Shown here in pieces: positions 36,195-47,145 of a DNA stretch of 64,000 nt (positions are counted from its first letter, which is position 1; every line of letters starts with the position of its first letter). Both the position numbers and the translations under genes were made by a program. This DNA is from Xiphydria camelus (Eukaryota; Arthropoda; Insecta; Hymenoptera; Xiphydriidae). Location of the stretch: NCBI GenBank assembly GCA_963678675.1, contig OY783194.1, positions 25,398,278-25,462,277 of the forward strand, read 5' to 3'. The notes under the pieces are model-generated. The model made no database searches, had not been told where the DNA came from, and was given only the letters and a program-made list of their open reading frames with translations.

Positions 36195-37457
36195 CCGCGA
36201 CGCAATTTGAAATCGAAATTACCCCGGATTTTGATCGAGTCGACCGAATTTACGGTGAACTCACCCTCGGACCCGATTTAACGAGCAAATGCAGAAATCG
36301 CGGTCGCCATACGCCGAGAATGTGATGCGAAAGCAATCCGATGAAGCAAAGAAATATACCTTAGTAGCGAAGCTCTACGGTGTTTCCCACACCAAAATAT
36401 ACAAGAAAAACATTCCCCGCATATTCTTTAACGATCTCGCGTACTTTTTAACAGACTGCAAGCAAAATTTACTATGAAACGAACGAATAAAAACCACTTC
36501 TGAAACATATACACAATCAGTGACACGCCGCCACTTGTCCGACCGCTCGTTTGCGCGGGAAGCCGGTACGCGAAGACTTCCGAAGATTGCCGAGGTCGAT
36601 CATGGGAGTACGAGTGAGAGGACCTACTCGGAGTTCGCTTTCTCACTCGCACTCGTACGAGTAAATGCGGAAATATCAACGCAACCGAAATGCATCTCTA
36701 ATTGAATCGGTTATTTCAGAAACGACACATGTCAGTAGGCATTGCGTGATTCAATTGCAACAGACTGCACTTTGGAAGCTTTAGAACCATTGCCGCGCAT
36801 TGAATAAAACTATAGGAATATATCGCTTTGAGTTGCGAAGTGACGCGATTTGAAATCGAAATTACCCCGGATTTTGATCGAGTCGACCAAATTTACAGTG
36901 AACACACCCCCGGACCCGATTTAACGAGCAAATGCAGAAATCGCGGTCGCCGTACGCCGAGAACGTGATGCGAGAGCAATCCGACGAAGCAAAGCAACAT
37001 ACCTTCGTAGCGAAGCTCCACGGCGGTTCCCACGTCAACATATATAAAAAGAACATTCCCTGAATATTCATTAACGTTCCGCGTACTTTTTAACAGACTG
37101 GAAACAAAATTTACTATAAAACGAACGAATAAAAACCACTTCTGAAACATACGCACACTCAGTGACGCGCCGTCACTTGTCCGATCGCTCGTTTGCGCGG
37201 GAAGCCGGTAGGTACGCCAGCGTTCGCGAAGGCTTCCGAAGATTACCGAGGTCGATCATGCGAGTACGAGTCGACTCGGGATTCGCTTTCTCACTCGCAC
37301 TCGTACGATTAGATGCGGGAATATCAACGCGACCGAAATGCATCTCTAATTGCAACGGACTGCACTTTGGAAGCTTTAGAATCATTGCCACGCATTGAAT
37401 AAAACTATAGGAATATATCGCTTTGAATTGCGACGCGACGCAATTTGAAATCGAAAT
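36195..37457. repeat. tandem duplication, units of about 640 and 595 bp
   Basis: The phrase TTTGAAATCGAAAT recurs at about 36206, 36850 and 37443. Between these marks the two units are nearly identical: both contain CCCCGGATTTTGATCGAGTC, CGAGCAAATGCAGAAATCGC, GAACGAATAAAAACCACTTC, CGCTCGTTTGCGCGGGAAGC and CCGAAATGCATCTCTAATTG. The array ends about 550 bp 5' of the first tetraspanin start. No conserved reading frame across units, so it is not a gene pair. A TATATAAAAAG-type box occurs in unit 2. Confidence 0.85.
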
Positions 37458-37630
37458 AACGAGTTAGTCATTCTAACTTGCAATAGATGTGTAAATATCT
37501 GGCAGAACAACGTTTCATGGAAGTGATGTGGGTATATTCGGTTAAAGGAAATTATTAAAACAAAATGATCATCATTGTTCTGCCAGATGTTTACACATCT
37601 ATCGCAAGTTAGAATTACTAACTCGTTATT
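37458..37630. repeat. 173-bp MITE with 55-bp arms
   Basis: ATAACGAGTTAGTCATTCTA at the left is mirrored by TAGAATTACTAACTCGTTAT at the right, with the inner arm reaching CTGGCAGAACAA/TTGTTCTGCCAG. Its loop (CGAATATACCCACATCACTT in inverted sense) also occurs near 29,020. Confidence 0.85.
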
Positions 37631-38009
37631 TTTTTCTATGAGAAGATCGAATTCAACGTATATTTGTCTGACTATCGCGTCATTGATGCACAAACATTTC
37701 CAACGACGCGTAGGATCGATATTAATAACCGCATCCATTTATCACACGCCGACGTGTCACCGGCACGATTATCTAATCGTATATCAACGATCGTTTACTA
37801 ATGAAACGCCGCGATATCGGACTCGCGGACCGTCCTAACGCACGGAGTCGTGTGTCGAAAATAAGGGAGAAGCGTGTAACTGGGTCCACAATAAAACACG
37901 TGTCGGTTTTGCGCTCGGCAGTGGTATGGGATCCGTGGGCGTCAGCGGCAAAGTACTCTCGACCGCTCCTCCTGACAGAACAACGAGAATATCCGCCGAA
38001 AGGAGCAAA

Positions 38010-40066
38010 ATGAACTGCGGAATGAAATGTATCCAGTGCCTCGTCTTCGTCTTCAACTTGCTCATCGCGGTGAGTGGTCGCGGTGCGTCGCGACGCGCCG
38101 TCTCGTTTGTTAACCCGCGTGTTGCGTGACCAAACCCTCGGCGATCTTCCCTTTTCGCGGTATCTCTTATATACGCTTGAATTTGAAATATGCGGGGTAA
38201 ATTTTCTCGAATCGATTGTTCGCGTGACGTCTGTGATATTTGAGTGTAGATTAAATATTTGAGGGAAAAACGATGCTCTGGCAGTTCTATTATTTATTGA
38301 AACACTGCTGAATAAATTATACAAATCGTATAAAATTGGTAAATCGCGAGATGCTTGTAAAGATATGTAGATATAATACCGCGATAAGGAGGACGAAAAT
38401 AAATAAATAAATAAATATAGCATTACATCAGTGCGTGATGCGTATCTAGGAACGATGAAAATCCTTTTCAGATATCCGGTCTGCTGATTATCGCTGCAGG
38501 AGTACTGATGCAATTGGGTCTGCTGAGTCGCGTGCTTCAAGACATTGATATCCTGGACGGACCGGGAGACTCATCAATGATTTCCGAACTGCAAGGGAAT
38601 CAGGCGATAACTCTGCCAGTAATCATTCTCGGCGGCGCCACGTTCGTTATCGCTTTTTTCGGATGCTGCGGCTCTATCTTACTCAGTCGCTTTATGATTA
38701 TCACGGTAAGCGATGCTCGAGTGATCATATCGCAAGGATTTCCCTACGAGATTGATCGCAGAGTCAATGTGTCTATTATTAATAAAAAGAAATTATAGCG
38801 TGGGAGAGTCGATTACATATTGGGAAGAAAATTTGCTTGATCGAAATAATCTTGTTTTTGGACAATCCTGAGAGCGCATTTATTTGACTCGAACGAATAC
38901 CGATTTGATCCAGATAATATTCAGTTAAATCAATAATATTTATATACATACGCCCAATCGATATTCATTTCAATCGAATAAATGCGTTCTCATGCAGGAC
39001 TATCGAAAAACACGTTTATTTCGATCGAGGAAATTTTCTTCCTCGGTGTATTAAAAAGATTAAACGAATGAAGAAACGCTTCGAACATCGAAAGTTTCCA
39101 ATCTCGATCGATCCTTCAGCACCTTTCCAACGTTTACTTCCAGTTCGCCATTCTTTTGTTAATCGTACTGCTCTTCGAAGTGAGCGGCTCGAGTTTCTAT
39201 TACATCGCCGCCAGGAACGCGACTCACACCTACGTCCAGGATTTTTACTCCGAGAATTTCCCGAATTACTGGACGAATGATACCGCTCGAGTAATAATCG
39301 ACAACGTTCAGTCGAAGGTAAGTCCGACGGAGATCACCCGGATAGAGTCTTTCGACTTCTTCCTCTGGAAGAGATCCAAGATCGATTTTTCAAATTTACA
39401 TCGCTCGGCGACCTCTCATCGCCGGCAGAAGACTCTACGATTATAATTTGTACACGGAGAGAATTTTAAAGGAAAAATTACCCATCAATGCAGGCTAACC
39501 CTGCGTCATAGTGATGTTTCACTGAGCATTTACCGCGGTGATAGGAAAATAATCCTCTACGCGTAATGATATTTTATAAGAATACGTTATTATATCTTTA
39601 CTGTGTTGCAGGGTAAATTCTCAGTGAAACGTCACTATGATGCAGGATTAGCCTGCACATGATGGGTAATTTTTCCTTTAAAATTCTCTCCGTGTATGCT
39701 TGCAGCTGGAATGCTGCGGACTGACGTCGAGTGCCGATTATGATGATATCGATTCAAGCGGTACGATTCCACGGAGCTGCTACGAAAACGAACGATCTAT
39801 TTTCCAATCGGGTTGTCTCGAAGCGTTGAGTTTGTTCTTGACGTTCGTCGAAACGATCGCTCTGGTGTTGCTTGTCGGAATTGGCGTTGTCGAGGTGAGT
39901 CCGCGTAATCGATAAAAACCAAATCCCACCATCGAGATATCTAATTATCGCGCATATTTTAATTTTTCATCAAACGTACCCCTTCGTCTTGCAGATATTG
40001 GGCGCGATTCTGGCCTTCGTTCTGGCGATAGAAATTAAAACGGACGAGGATCGTATCAGGGTGTAG
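38010..40066 (+). CDS. tetraspanin, 242 aa, five exons
   Basis: Membrane scaffold protein of the tetraspanin family, which organises receptor microdomains at the plasma membrane and in endosomes. Exons 38010-38069, 38472-38705, 39144-39317, 39706-39894 and 39995-40066 join in phase 0 with GT-AG introns. Four hydrophobic segments are visible (about residues 11-34, 66-93, 98-118 and 196-230). FGCCGS follows TM2 (C85, C86), as in the family. The large loop starts with the hallmark CCG (C159, C160) and has C181 (PRSC) and C193 (SGCLE), giving a four-cysteine loop. N123 and N143 are N-glycosylation sequons. The start has an ordinary cytosolic cysteine-containing N-terminus (MNCGMKC), likely palmitoylated by family analogy. 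It resembles the insect Tsp42E/CD63-like group, but I cannot name the orthologue. Introns 2 and 3 carry MITEs and the 3' flank is another. Confidence 0.93.
38818..39050. repeat. CACTGAGAAA-family MITE in tetraspanin-1 intron 2
   Basis: Arms share TTTGCTTGATCGAAATAATC at the left and GTTTATTTCGATCGAGGAAA at the right, with ATCGATATTCATTTCAATCG inside. The right end lies about 90 nt before exon 3. Confidence 0.8.
39451..39696. repeat. 246-bp MITE in tetraspanin-1 intron 3, ending at the exon-4 acceptor
   Basis: Terminal repeats TACACGGAGAGAATTTTAAA and TTTAAAATTCTCTCCGTGTA are perfect complements, and complementarity continues through GGAAAAATTACCCATCA and the TGCAGGCTAA.CCTGC block. Possible TA target duplication. 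The last base is 9 nt upstream of exon 4 (39706), so most of the pyrimidine-rich tract before the acceptor is transposon-derived. Confidence 0.9.
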
Positions 40067-40100
40067 ATGAATGCACGGAAAACGCGCATTCCATCGTTGC

Positions 40101-40488
40101 GTTTTACGCGATCGACTGTGTGGCACTGGAGTGACGCAACTCGAATTTTTGCAAAATATTGCGATACAAAGCAGTATTTCATTCCCCTCGTATGGCAAAA
40201 ATTGGTACGACATAGCATATTTTTGAATAATTTGGCATTTTTTGCAATACAGCTAACGTGCATACAGAGGAAGGTAATACATTGTTTTTCTGATTTTTCA
40301 ATTTCTACTCCTTATTTCTCTCCGTATATTCGTTGGCTGTAATGTAAAAAATACCAAATTATTTTTAAATATGCGATATTGTACTCATTTTTACCTTACG
40401 AGGGGAATGAAATACTATTTCGTATGGCAATATTTTGCAGAAATTCGAGTTGTCACTTCAGTGCCACACAGTCGATCACATAACGCCA
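40101..40488. repeat. fold-back MITE in the 3' flank of tetraspanin 1
   Basis: CGATCGACTGTGTGGCACTG (40109) is mirrored by CAGTGCCACACAGTCGATC (about 40460-40478), and GTATTTCATTCCCCTCGTA (about 40171) is mirrored at about 40395-40413. It begins about 35 nt after the stop codon (40064-40066), so it is probably transcribed as 3' UTR. Confidence 0.85.
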
Positions 40489-40958
40489 GAATCTGGGTAC
40501 TCAGTGCCCTTCTATCAAATCCATTTTTCTCCGTGCACGTATATAAGGGAATCAATTCGCACCTGCGCGATGCGACGTTGAAAACGTTGTGATCCCTCGT
40601 CGATCGAAGTCGCGCACGAAGCGATCTCAAAGACTAAGAAATTTGTTAATGCATAAAAAAAGACTTTTTACCGAAATCTCGTCGTATTTTATTAAATTAA
40701 TTAATTATCTCTCATGGAATGCGTGTAGCCGATTAGGAAAGTTTTGCCTTCATCCTTTTCCTTATCGATCGATTATTCGTATTTCCAAAAAAATTCTATA
40801 AAGGGGCAGCGATTCCAGGAATTTCGAAGTGGAGTGTGATACGCGGAAAAATCTTGTGGACATAGCGAATCCGCGAATTCACGTCTCCCGATTAGATAAT
40901 CGCGATAATCGTCAAGTTTATTGGGAAATGACACGTGCTCAAGGGAGGGCCAGATAAC

Positions 40959-41167
40959 ACGGAAAAAAAACCGGCAATTTGTATTGTTTCATCCAGTAGC
41001 GCTGAGACTCAAGCTCGTTCTCAAGAATTTGTATGGAGGAGACATTTTTATTTACTGTTGTAAGTAATGCATGGAACAGTTTGCTCTGTACAAATTCTTG
41101 AAAACGAGCTCAAGTCTCAACGCTACTAAATGAAGCAGTAAAAAATTACCGATTATTTTTTCCGTGA
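40959..41167. repeat. about 209-bp MITE
   Basis: Ends CACGGAAAAAAAACCGGCAA and ATTTTTTCCGTG; inner arms AGTAGCGCTGAGACTCAAGC and GAGCTCAAGTCTCAACGCTA are complementary. A fragment of the same family is near 21,200-21,255. Confidence 0.8.
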
Positions 41168-41196
41168 AGGAGCTGCGTTACGCGCCGCTGAAAATA

Positions 41197-41716
41197 CACT
41201 GAGAAAAGAATTTGCTTCGTCGAAATAAACGTATTTTTGGACAGTCCTACATGGAGAGAAATAACTGCTGGTGCCAACAAAAATTTCTCCTCAATAAAAA
41301 ATATGATATAATTCTATAATCAAGCGATGATTTTCTTCGCGTAAGAAAATATTTAATTGGCTCGAGTAATTGTTTTTTTCGCGCAGGAAGAATTTTTTGT
41401 CCCAACGAAGGTATTCTCGAATCAAGAATATTATATTTCTTGAGCAAGCATTTTCTGTATTCTTACAAATTTTCAAGATCATAATATGCTCTTGCTTTAA
41501 GAAACATCTGTTTAAAACTATAGCAATCATCTTCCTCAATATATAAGAGCACATTTATTCGATTAGAATAAATATCGATTGAACGTACATAAATATTATT
41601 CATTTAATTAAATGTTATTTGTACCAAATTGGTATTCATTCGAATCGAATAAATTTTCTCTTCATAGTACTATCCAAAATCACGTTTATTTCGATCAAGT
41701 AGTTTTTTTATTAGTA
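41197..41716. repeat. CACTGAGAAA-family MITE with a nested insertion
   Basis: Outer ends (CACTGAGAAAAGAATTTGCT ... CGTTTATTTCGATCAAGTAG) match copies at 22974 and 38818. About 300 bp (about 41,254-41,553) interrupt it after the GGACAGTCCTA block; that insert has its own palindrome TCAAGAATATTATATTTCTTGA-like near 41,430. Confidence 0.65.
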
Positions 41717-41722
41717 TATATC

Positions 41723-43070
41723 ACGCAAACCTTAGGTAGCATACGTCTGTGTAACAACAGTTGCATGATTGAAGGGGCAAGTAAATAAGTACGTTTTCGG
41801 TCCGTCATTCATTTTTGTTTTGTATAGTTGTCATAAAGGTATTGCCCTTTTGTTCACATGCAACCATTAATATAAGTATAAACGTATGCTAAGATTCACT
41901 TTGTATACGCTATAACACGAATACAAGTTTTTCTTCGAACTTAAAACACATACGAACTTATTCGCTGTATATTTTTTGTTCGCGATGTGAGTATTATATC
42001 TGTAAAGTATGTATTTACATATGTACACCTAAGCCGTTATCTATAGACCGGGCATGAAGTAGCTGTAAGCGCAGATTTCACGAAAAGTTCGTCCACTCGA
42101 ATAATTTTACTCCCCTCTATTTGAAATTGACGTCGTTACTCCGACGTTATTTGCGATTGACGAACAAATCCACCGGGAGTGGACGTCTATATAGCGAGAT
42201 TGAAACGTCCGTTCGACGACGAGCCGTCTCTCACTCGTAAGTTAATCCGATGGAAAACGATGGATTCCAATAGAGAGAGAGAGACTCCGTATTTTCCTTC
42301 GTGCATCTTTAAATAACCCATCTACGTCGTCGCTTCGCATTACCAACGATGCGCGATAAATTTTAAATCGCGAATTTAAGCTCGCGGATCGACACTCTGT
42401 ACGTTTTCTTATATGTAGGTACAATATTTTCATACGCATTCGGGCGATACCCATTTATTAAACATAACACTTGAGTTTCACCTGAACGGTCCGAGCACAT
42501 ACGAAAATACAGATGACCTGCAAATGAATTATTTCTACGACACATTTAGCACGAGCAGTTTACTGATCCACTTACCATATTCTTCAAAACAAACAGTCTT
42601 GTGAGATTTGTCTTTGGGAATGAGAATGATTCTCATTCTGTCTCTAACGGGTAATTTATAATATACATATATAACGGAAACTACTGTAGAAGTAGTACCT
42701 CTTATATTCACACCGATTAAACTCTTTCTATGAAGAATGTCGTACTGTCTGTGAAAGAGTATTTAATGCTTTGTAATGATACTACACTGCATAGGGGGGG
42801 GGGGGGGGGGGGGAGTGTATCTTCCACATTGCTAACGATAACATAATGTTCTTTCTCATGAGAAATAATGTAACAAAGTACAGAAAAATTACTAACTAAT
42901 ATATCATCGTTACGCATTTTATATTGTGCTATATAATGCTTCACGTTCTTCTTAATTAACTAATCTTTTTTTTCAAATGGCTTGTAGGAAAAAAATTAAG
43001 TTACTACGTACATTTTGATTTTTGAATACTAAAAAATAATGTATTACCTATATAACACGGTATACCGGGC
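41723..43070. other. intergenic, no gene seen; G20 run at 42,794-42,813
   Basis: AT-rich with a short CpG-rich patch near 42,100-42,250. The uninterrupted 20-G tract is notable. Short frames only. Confidence 0.45.
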
Positions 43071-43072
43071 GA

Positions 43073-43473
43073 TTCTTTAATATTGCGACAAACTTCAAGG
43101 ACGGGTTCCTTGGATAAAAATAAGAAAAAAAAGTTCCTATGAACCTAGGTCCGGGAACGCTGAGTTTCGGAATTGCATTTTTAAATGCCTTATCAATAAA
43201 AGATATTTAAAACGTAATGACGCATCCCTTCTTCTGAAATAATATTTAATACTCCTAAGAGAAGACCCTATTACCAAAAGTAAATAAAATGGAAGCTCTG
43301 CAAAAATATACTTCCTATTATTAGTACTTATAGAAAATTTCTATAAAAATGAACACCCTGTTTTTCCGAAACTCAGCGTTTCCGAGCCCATGTTCATAGG
43401 AACTTTTTTTTCTTATTGTCATCCAAGGGACCCGACCTTGAAGTTTGTCGCAATATTAAAGAAACACCCGGTA
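43073..43473. repeat. about 400-bp inverted-repeat element with TA flanks
   Basis: Left end TACCGGGCGATTCTTTAATA and right end TATTAAAGAAACACCCGGTA are near-perfect complements. Complementarity continues through TTGCGACAAACTTCAAGG and, further in, GAGTTTCGGAA/TTCCGAAACTC and AAAAAAGTTCCTATGAAC. The CCGGG end and TA flank suggest a Tc1/mariner-type MITE (inference). Confidence 0.8.
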
Positions 43474-43979
43474 TAACATGATAGTGATCGCTTCACCAGT
43501 AAACAATGTGTTAGCATATTTCAACTAAAGATTAACAGATTTATAGCATCGACACTCATCCTTGCAAAAAAGACAACTTTATCATTCGCAATAGAGATAG
43601 TCTTACTATACAAAATATTTTTTTAATGAAAAACTGGAAACCGAAATGTTGCGCATGATATATGTACATATAGGTAGAGAAACCTTGGCTTGTTGCATTT
43701 TATTCTTATCGATCCTCGTTTTATCCGATACTAATTAATCTCCTCGATCTTCTCTCCGAGATCCTAGACAAGTATCATCCTCGAAGCTCTCCCGCGAGAA
43801 ATTTCCTGCAATTAATTTCCACTCATCTCACAACTTTAACGATTCTGACGATAATCTTGTATGAGAAAGTTATGGGAAAATTTCGGAGTAACATTAGCAG
43901 TTCGTTCCGTTCGATCCGTTCGTATTGCCGTTTCGATCGCAATGTCCGATCTTTCGATTATGAAGCGTATACAAAGGGA

Positions 43980-44440
43980 AAATTAGTTGAAGCTTCTCAA
44001 AATGACTTGCAAGGTCGCGTTAATTAATTAATAGCATCAATTAAATTTCTTTAAATATCAATTAAATACCTCTTCCTTACAACCATGTGGAACACAGAGA
44101 AAAAGAATTAGTTAGAGCTACTGAAAATTACTTCCGGGGTCGCAAGTGATTATTTATTTATACCAATAAAATTTCTTAATACATCAATTAAATATTTCAC
44201 CCTTATAATCATGTGGAATAGCATATGATTGCAAGGAAGAAATATTTAACTAATATGAAAAAACATCAAATTGATATAAATCAATAATAATTACTTGCGA
44301 CCCCGCAAGTAATTTTTAGTAGATCCAATTAATTTTCTCTTTCTCTGTGAATGGTATATGCAATTGCAATGAAGACATGTTAAATTAATGTGAAAAAAAA
44401 AATTATTTCACATAAATAAATAATTATATACTAATAAATA
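43980..44440. repeat. MITE interrupted by a second copy of its own family
   Basis: The outer copy's left part (GAAAATTAGTTGAAGCTTCT ... CATGTGGAA, 43980-44092) continues after the inner copy as TGGTATATGCAATTGCAATG (44352 onward). The inner copy (44093-44349, ends CACAGAGAAAAAGAATTAGT / TTCTCTTTCTCTGTG) contains the uninterrupted equivalent CATGTGGAATAGCATATGAT in its centre, showing where the outer copy was split. Confidence 0.75.
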
Positions 44441-44813
44441 AATAAATAAGCAAATAATAATTATACCCAACTAAACATTTTTTCCTCTACGTATATTATA
44501 CATATGTATAATGCACGTCGAGGTGAGTCGGGTGTGTGACGCGCAAATGTTTACAATGCGCGTGATTCGCTTTGCAAAAGTTACCAACAGCCGCGAGTCA
44601 TACGGACGTTGCCGTAGGAACGAACTAATCTTTTAACGATCAGGCTTTGCAGTGAGAGGCGCGTAGCGATGATAGCGCGCGCGACCGTGTTTGCGTCGCG
44701 TTCATTCGAATCGCAGTTTCGCGAATACCGGTTAATCACTCGGTCAGTATCCAATCCCAATCGCCTTTCTTCAGGGCGAAACCCGCATCGCGAGTGCATC
44801 GAGAGCAGGCAGG

Positions 44814-47139
44814 ATGAAGTTCGAGGCAATTTGCGTCAAGTACCTACTCTTCGCGTTTAACATCCTCTTCTTCGTGAGTAGCGGCCGTCGTTAGGTAGTT
44901 TTCATCGATTTCATTCGCGTTCAAAGCTCTTCAAGCACTTCAGTGCATTTGATGAAAATACGCTGCGAGTGGAGCGCTGGTAGAGTATTATATGACGCGC
45001 GAGATAACTGCAATTGTTAGTAAAGATCGCGTTCCTGATAATACATATAACGCGGTCTTTGTCGTCGCATCGTTAGTAGCATCGTGGAAACAGAAAAGCC
45101 TTTTCCCGCGTCACATTTCTTCCTCGTTTCTCTTCCGTTCTTCTTCTCTTGACGAGGGTTGAGACGACGTCGAGATCCGCTTGCAGTACAAAAAAATAAT
45201 AATAACCGAATCGATAAGTTCGATTAGCTGCGGAGATAATATTCGCGAATGAGGAAAACGACATGTTATTGATTATATTTCGTTTATTGCTTCTTCATAC
45301 GATGCGAGTATTGCCGTGAAAAACTTCTTATTTTACCATCACAAAGCGATTATGTGATAACTTTTTCCGATAGGAAAAAAGATGTCTTTGAACATCGCGC
45401 CGTTATCGGCAGATCTTCGTATCTGATGACTAAGTAAAGTTGCAAGATAGATTTTAAAGAATAGTCGAACGACTGTTATCGTGTTGATTAATTGGAAGTT
45501 GATGGGAAAATGACCTTTGTCTCTCTCTCGTATTTTCACCGAGAAAAAAATGTACTAGAGTCAATTAAACGAGTTTTCGAATAGTGTGGTAAGAGCATAT
45601 TTATTCTTGATTAGAATGAATATCGATTGAACTATAAATTTTACATTTATATTTATAACTATAAATTCGAATAGAATATATGTACGCTCTCTCAGGAGTA
45701 TCCAAGAACACATTAATTTCGTTCAAACAAATTGCTTTCTCAGCGTGCATCAAAACATTTACAATTATTACGATAGACTGCAGGAATTCTAACGATTATC
45801 GCTGGAACGATAATTTACATGCGCGTGGTCCCGATTCCGATATGGACTGACGAGTATACGGAGATTCTCTCGATCGTCGTGATCGTCATCGGCAGCGTTG
45901 TCTGCCTCGTGTCTTTCTTCGGATGCTGCGGAGCCATTTTGGAGAACACCTGTATGACGATAACGGTAAGCGTGGCACGCGTGGATTATTCCCGCGGGGA
46001 AACGCTCGATGTATCCGTTCACGAATCCTTCTCGCTCTTTCTAGTTCACTACGATCCTACTGACGATCCTGGTGATCGAAATCGCAATCGGCGTCTTCGC
46101 CTATATCAACATGAAGGACCTCCTTGATACCGACATCGACTCGGCGTACAGCGAGTTCTTCTTTGCTGCCCAGTTCGACGATCGGGTTGCCGAGATCATT
46201 GGCACGATTCAATCGACGGTACGCGCACTCTGTTTTCTTTCTTCGCGATTAAAAACGAATCGATTTTACCAAGTTCCCATTTTCCATTGATTTCTCAAAA
46301 GAAATCTGCTACTCTTGCGCTAAAATTATGATTCACGTCCCGTTCATTCAGATTTTTAAACAATTTTTAATGTAAAACGGAGTGAGTGGCCGCAGGAAGT
46401 TGGCCCCTCGTTTCTACGGAAAGTTTCGCGCAAACTCGCCTCGTTTTACCCAATTCCGAATTTGCCCCTTTTAGCTCGGCTGTTGCGGTGTCTACTCGTC
46501 CGACGACTACAGCGGAAGTACCGAGCTCTTCGAGACCATGGTAAACGTTCTGCAAGAAGCCAACATCACTTCCGCGGCAGATCTGACCGACGAAAATTTG
46601 GAGAAGCTCGTTTCGGGTTCTGGCGCGATCCAAAATATTATCGGCTCGATGTTCGGCGACGACGTGGACATCGGAAGTCTGAAGAATTTGACTGCAAGCG
46701 CGATCGAGCAATTGTTGGGGGATTCCGGGGATTTGTTGGAAAATATAACCGTCGTTAAGGAGTATTACGAAATGGCGTTCAACGCGAGCGTGCCGGATAG
46801 TTGCTACAGTGATTACGACGTGTACGATAGTGGATGTCTCGAGGTGATCAATTTGTACATACGTTATGCGGTGATCGGATTGATCGGTTTTGCGATCTCA
46901 ATCGTTTCGATCGAAGTAAGTAAGAGCGGCTTTTGCGCAAAGTATACGTAATTAGAGGATTTTCTCGAGTGACCGTCACGCGGTTAATGCGTTTCGTGTA
47001 ATTACAGGTAGTGGGAGTTATCTTCTCAATTTGCTTGACGTGCGCGATACAGAAAGACGCGCGGAAGGAACGAGAGGAGCAGAGGAAGCAGGCGTTATGG
47101 TACAGTCATAACAATGAGAAGAAATTTTACGTGACCTGA
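44814..47139 (+). CDS. tetraspanin with an expanded large extracellular loop, 331 aa, five exons
   Basis: Tandem paralogue of the upstream tetraspanin. Exons 44814-44873, 45777-45965, 46045-46218, 46475-46915 and 47008-47139, all phase 0; exons 1 (60 nt) and 3 (174 nt) equal the neighbour's lengths. Four membrane segments are visible. FGCCGA after TM2 has C70, C71. The loop opens with LGCCG (C144, C145) and closes with PDSC (C251) and SGCLE (C262), a four-cysteine loop. Between CCG and PDSC exon 4 carries about 85 more residues than the neighbour, including helical-looking segments (LTDENLEKLVSG, ASAIEQLLGDSGDLLEN) and four N-glycosylation sequons (N171, N212, N231, N244). The C-terminal tail is longer and charged (KDARKEREEQRKQ). 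The exon-2 acceptor is CGATAG at 45776, not the CTGCAG seven bases later, which would break the frame. The 3' flank is a MITE that carries the nearest AATAAA. Confidence 0.92.
45537..45747. repeat. CACTGAGAAA-family MITE in tetraspanin-2 intron 1
   Basis: Ends CACCGAGAAAAAAATG and GCTTTCTCAGCGTG. The interior shares AGAATGAATATCGATTGAAC and GAGAGCGTAC-type blocks with the copies at 22974, 38818 and 41197. The right end is 29 nt before exon 2. Confidence 0.75.
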
Positions 47140-47145
47140 GATTGT

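Noticed and set aside
35936..36205. 89-residue - frame at the border of the tandem repeat
   Set aside because: No recognisable domain and no matching splice sites; it ends within repeat sequence.
37773..38540. 255-residue open frame on -
   Set aside because: It is antisense to tetraspanin-1 exons 1 and 2 and their intron, has low-complexity serine/arginine composition, and has no recognisable domain.
45781..45783. CTGCAG as the tetraspanin-2 exon-2 acceptor
   Set aside because: It breaks the reading frame and deletes the conserved residue before ILTIIAG; the CGATAG site at 45776 keeps phase 0 and length agreement with the paralogue.
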